Source: Pseudorhodoplanes sinuspersici (GTDB taxonomy: Bacteria; Pseudomonadota; Alphaproteobacteria; Rhizobiales; Xanthobacteraceae). From it: a stretch of DNA of 42,640 nt. Where the stretch lies: positions 1-42,640 of the forward strand of contig CAMBBO010000003.1 in assembly GCA_945862935.1 (NCBI GenBank), written 5' to 3'. The position numbers and the translations under genes are program-made. Shown here in pieces: positions 39,697 through 42,640 of this stretch. The notes beneath the pieces were generated by a model that was not told the DNA's origin, searched no databases, and saw nothing but the letters and a program-made list of their open reading frames with translations. The stretch's first letter is position 1, and each line of letters starts with the position of its first letter.

Positions 39697-40529
39697 CGGC
39701 CCTTCGACGCATTTTTTTGGTTGCTGACGATTACGGCATCTCGCCTGCGGTGAGTGCCGCGATCCGTGATCTCATCGCGCGCGGGCGGCTGAATGCAACG
39801 TCAGTTATGGTCGGCACTCCGAGCTTCGATCATTCCGAAGCCGTTTCGCTTTCAATGCTCAATGCGGCCGGCCCGCGCGTCGCCATCGGGTTGCATGTCA
39901 CGCTCACCGCGCCGTTCAAGCCGATGAGCGGCGATTATCGCCCGCTGAAAAACAATGCGTTCCTGCGTCTTGAGGATACCGGCGGCAGCGCGATGCTGCG
40001 CAAACTCGATCCGGCATCTCTTGCGCGCGAAGTCTCGGCGCAATTCGCAGCGTTCGCGCAGGCCTTCGGCCATCCGCCCGATTACGTTGACGGGCACCAG
40101 CACATGCATCTTTTTCCGCAAATCCGCGATGCCGTGCTGAACGCCACCAAGGACCACGCACCGAACGCCTGGATACGCCAATGCGGCCGCGTCACGCCGC
40201 TGCATAAGCGCATGTCCGATCCGAAGGGCATGTTCCTCGACTGGCTGAGCCGCGAATTCCGCCGTCGCGCGGCAAAGCTTGGCATCAAGACCAATCCGGC
40301 TTTCGCGGGTACCTATGACTTTGCCCCGCGCAGCGACTTCGCCGAATTGTTTCCCTCGTTCCTCGTCAACATGAGCGAAGGCGGCGTCGTCATGTGCCAT
40401 CCGGGGCACGTGGACGCAGAGCTACGTAGCCTCGATCCGGTCACCACTGCGCGCGAACGCGAATATGCCTATCTGGCAGGCGAGCTATTTCCCAAGCATC
40501 TGCAACAGCATGGGCTGACGCTTCGCTGA
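39693..40529 (+). CDS. ChbG/HpnK (YdjC) family carbohydrate deacetylase
   Basis: 278 aa; IFLVADDYGISPAVSAAIRDLIARGRLNATSVMVG, AIGLHVTLTAPF, PDYVDGHQHMHLFPQIRDAV, GGVVMCHPGHVDAEL; ATGA overlap with the upstream GT2. Confidence 0.93.
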   Translation: MTALRRIFLVADDYGISPAVSAAIRDLIARGRLNATSVMVGTPSFDHSEAVSLSMLNAAGPRVAIGLHVTLTAPFKPMSGDYRPLKNNAFLRLEDTGGSAMLRKLDPASLAREVSAQFAAFAQAFGHPPDYVDGHQHMHLFPQIRDAVLNATKDHAPNAWIRQCGRVTPLHKRMSDPKGMFLDWLSREFRRRAAKLGIKTNPAFAGTYDFAPRSDFAELFPSFLVNMSEGGVVMCHPGHVDAELRSLDPVTTAREREYAYLAGELFPKHLQQHGLTLR

Positions 40530-40619
40530 CACCGTGATTTTTTGTCGCGCCCATTCCGTTGCGCCTTCCGGGTGCCCACATTTCCCGCTGTCCTCGTCGG
40601 GAGGACATTGGAGGCCACG

Positions 40620-41327
40620 ATGACCCCGCAAGAACGCCAGCAGGTTTCAGAGCTTTTCGATCGTCTCGCGAGCCTTGAAAGCAACCGGCGCGATCCGGAG
40701 GCCGAACGGCAGATTGTGGATGAACTTCGCCGCGCGCCGAACGCAGTCTATGCGCTGGTACAGACCGTTCTTATTCAGGACGAGGCCCTGCGCGCAGCAC
40801 ACGAGCGACTGCGCGAATACGAAGGCGATGCCCCGCAGCAGCAGGGCGGTTTCCTCGACAACATGCGCAACTCGATCTTCGGACGATCCGCCGCCGGTCG
40901 AGGATCGGTGCCGTCAATCCGTCCGGGCGAACAGGGCAGCGCATGGCAAAGCGGTGCCAATGGACAGCAAGCGCCGCAACAGGGCGGATCGTTCCTTGGT
41001 ACGGCAGCCGCATCCGCAGCCGGCATGATCGGCGGCGCACTTTTGCTTAATTCGTTTCGCGGGATGTTCGGAGGCGGCGGTAACGCTCAAGGCGCACTCG
41101 ATTCCAGTGCAGGGCGTTCGCCATGGGGCGGCAACGAAGCCTCAGGCAGCGATCTTGCCCGCGATGCCGGCGTGAACGACATCGGCGGCAGCGGCAAACT
41201 CGCCGATGCAGGCGCGAGCCAGCAGCAAGGCGCATTCGATACCGCCGAAGCCGATCTCGACGATTCGGATGACGACGATTCAGACTTCGATTCGGATTTT
41301 GACGGCGGCGATTCCGATCTCGCCTGA
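40620..41327 (+). CDS. DUF2076 domain-containing protein
   Basis: Start MTPQERQQVSELFDRLASLESNRRDPEAERQIVDELRRAPNAVYALVQTVLIQDEAL; QQGGSFLGTAAASAAGMIGGALLLNSFRGMFGGGG; acidic Asp/Ser-rich tail. Confidence 0.9.
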   Translation: MTPQERQQVSELFDRLASLESNRRDPEAERQIVDELRRAPNAVYALVQTVLIQDEALRAAHERLREYEGDAPQQQGGFLDNMRNSIFGRSAAGRGSVPSIRPGEQGSAWQSGANGQQAPQQGGSFLGTAAASAAGMIGGALLLNSFRGMFGGGGNAQGALDSSAGRSPWGGNEASGSDLARDAGVNDIGGSGKLADAGASQQQGAFDTAEADLDDSDDDDSDFDSDFDGGDSDLA

Positions 41328-41349
41328 TTCCGTCCGCAGCTATAAAGCA

Positions 41350-41385
41350 AAAGGCCGCCGTTCATCACGGCGGCCTTTCTTCGTT
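41350..41385. terminator. bidirectional intrinsic terminator between convergent genes
   Basis: Stem AAGGCCGCCG (41351-41360), loop TTCATCA, CGGCGGCCTT (41368-41377), then TTCTTCGTT. Confidence 0.88.
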
Positions 41386-41400
41386 CCCCCCAACAATTCG

Positions 41401-42222
41401 TCAGATAACGATGACGCGGGTGCCGACTTTCACGCGCTCATAAAGATCGGTGACATCTTCGTTACGCATGCGGATGCAGCCGGATGACACCGCCTGCCCG
41501 ATGGTCCACGGCTCGTTCGATCCGTGAATGCGATAGAGTGAAGAACCGAGATACATCGCGCGCGCGCCGAGCGGATTTTCCGGACCGCCCGCCATGTAGC
41601 GCGGCAGATCGGGGCGGCGCTGCAGCATCTCATCCGGCGGACGCCAATCCGGCCATTCGCGCTTGAGCGAAACTGACTTCACGCCAGCCCAGGTGAACCC
41701 GGGGCGGCCGACGCCGATGCCATACCGCATCGCTTTGCCGCCGGGCTGTACCAGAAACAGAAACCGCTTCGGTGTGTCGATGATGACGGTGCCCGGCTTT
41801 TCCGGCCCGGCATAATCGACCATCTGCTTCATGTAGCGCGGATCCATCGCAGGCCGCGCAGGCGCGCCACCGGCACGCGCTGGTTCGCCGTAAGCATAAG
41901 CGGCCGGCGGCGCCATCGCCGGATCGGCTTGTTGCAACAGCGGCGGCTCGGCCGATTGCTGCATGACCGGCGGCTGCGCCATCGGCTGCATCACAACGGG
42001 AGGCTGCTGATATTGCTGGGCGCGGCCATCACCGGCGCCAAACAGGAACTCGATAAAGCCGCCGCCCATGTCACGCTGACTGCGATAGACATATTGCGGT
42101 TGCGCGGCCTGAACCACGACCGGCTGCGGCTGTTGCGTGGCATAGAGCGGCACGGGCTGGGCTGTCGCCGCATTCGTGCCAAGGGCGCTCAAGGAAAGCG
42201 CAATAACTGCGATACGCTGCAT
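41401..42222 (-). CDS. L,D-transpeptidase (YkuD domain) with Pro/Gln-rich N-terminal region
   Basis: 273 aa; signal peptide; ALYRIHGSNEPWTIGQAVSSGCIRMRNEDVTDLY-like HG...SSGCIRM catalytic motif. Confidence 0.94.
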   Translation of the reverse strand: MQRIAVIALSLSALGTNAATAQPVPLYATQQPQPVVVQAAQPQYVYRSQRDMGGGFIEFLFGAGDGRAQQYQQPPVVMQPMAQPPVMQQSAEPPLLQQADPAMAPPAAYAYGEPARAGGAPARPAMDPRYMKQMVDYAGPEKPGTVIIDTPKRFLFLVQPGGKAMRYGIGVGRPGFTWAGVKSVSLKREWPDWRPPDEMLQRRPDLPRYMAGGPENPLGARAMYLGSSLYRIHGSNEPWTIGQAVSSGCIRMRNEDVTDLYERVKVGTRVIVI

Positions 42223-42492
42223 CGACGTACTCTCTACTCAACTCGACTTCGCCGTCCGAAAGCGCAAATCACGCACGCCTTCACGAGCGTCCACTACACG
42301 GTGAAAATTATGCCGAATGGTAAATGCGCGCGGCGATGACCGCTGAACCGCGCAATCTGCGGAGTTTACCTCCGATTAGCGTTTATTTTGAGTTTAAGCG
42401 GAAACATCATGGTTAACGCTTCGTCCTCGCCGCGCGGCGCGGATGAACCGCGTGTTAAGCCGCGTCACCTAAACAGGTCGCAAGGATCGGTG

Positions 42493-42640
42493 ATGGCGAT
42501 GGCTGCACAGCGCAAGGTTTTTCGCATCGAGGAAATGCTGCATGGCGGGTCTCCCGCTGCGGCTGCGTCCACGAATGCTCCCGGCCATGTCGAGTTGATG
42601 CGTGAAGTCAAATTGCTGCGCGAATTGCTCGTTCAGGGAC
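42493..42640 (+). CDS. N-terminal fragment of unidentified protein, possibly CheZ-like phosphatase (3' truncated by window)
   Basis: ATG at 42493; MAMAAQRKVFRIEEMLHGGSPAAAASTNAPGHVELMREVKLLRELLVQG open to the window end; the RKxFRIEEM start and (E)LMREVKLLRELL helix resemble alphaproteobacterial CheZ-like proteins from memory. Confidence 0.4.
   Translation, partial: MAMAAQRKVFRIEEMLHGGSPAAAASTNAPGHVELMREVKLLRELLVQG

Overview
The window looks like a 42.6 kb chromosomal segment of a high-GC alphaproteobacterium, probably Rhizobiales/Hyphomicrobiales judged by gene content and gene order. I see no rRNA, tRNA, transposase, prophage or CRISPR array. Most of it is housekeeping: waaA(partial)-lpxK, xseA, purD, tadA, rluB-rsmD, mutL, arfB, a tandem M16 peptidase pair, ileS-lspA, ribF, hisS, hisZ-hisG. 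The less ordinary parts are: (1) an 810-codon ORF encoding a secreted Gly/Asn-rich protein with about 17 degenerate 24-29 aa repeats in an alternating 28/26-aa pattern, a collagen-like Gly-X-Y tract and a small basic Cys-containing C-terminal segment, convergent with an outer-membrane beta-barrel gene; (2) a GtrA / DPM1-type GT2 / ChbG-YdjC deacetylase cluster plus a nearby GT39 transferase, which together could form a NaxD/ArnT-like polyprenyl-aminosugar pathway for envelope modification; (3) low-GC patches in hisS and ileS that coincide with discrete domains; (4) scattered signalling genes: a CheY-like regulator, a TipF-like degenerate EAL protein, a tandem HD/HD-GYP protein and a possible CheZ-like N-terminus at the window edge; (5) CtrA-like TTAA-N7-TTAA sites, AT-rich inverted repeats and a small DnaA-box-like cluster in intergenic DNA. 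All functional calls come from reading motifs in the translated ORFs; no database search was run.
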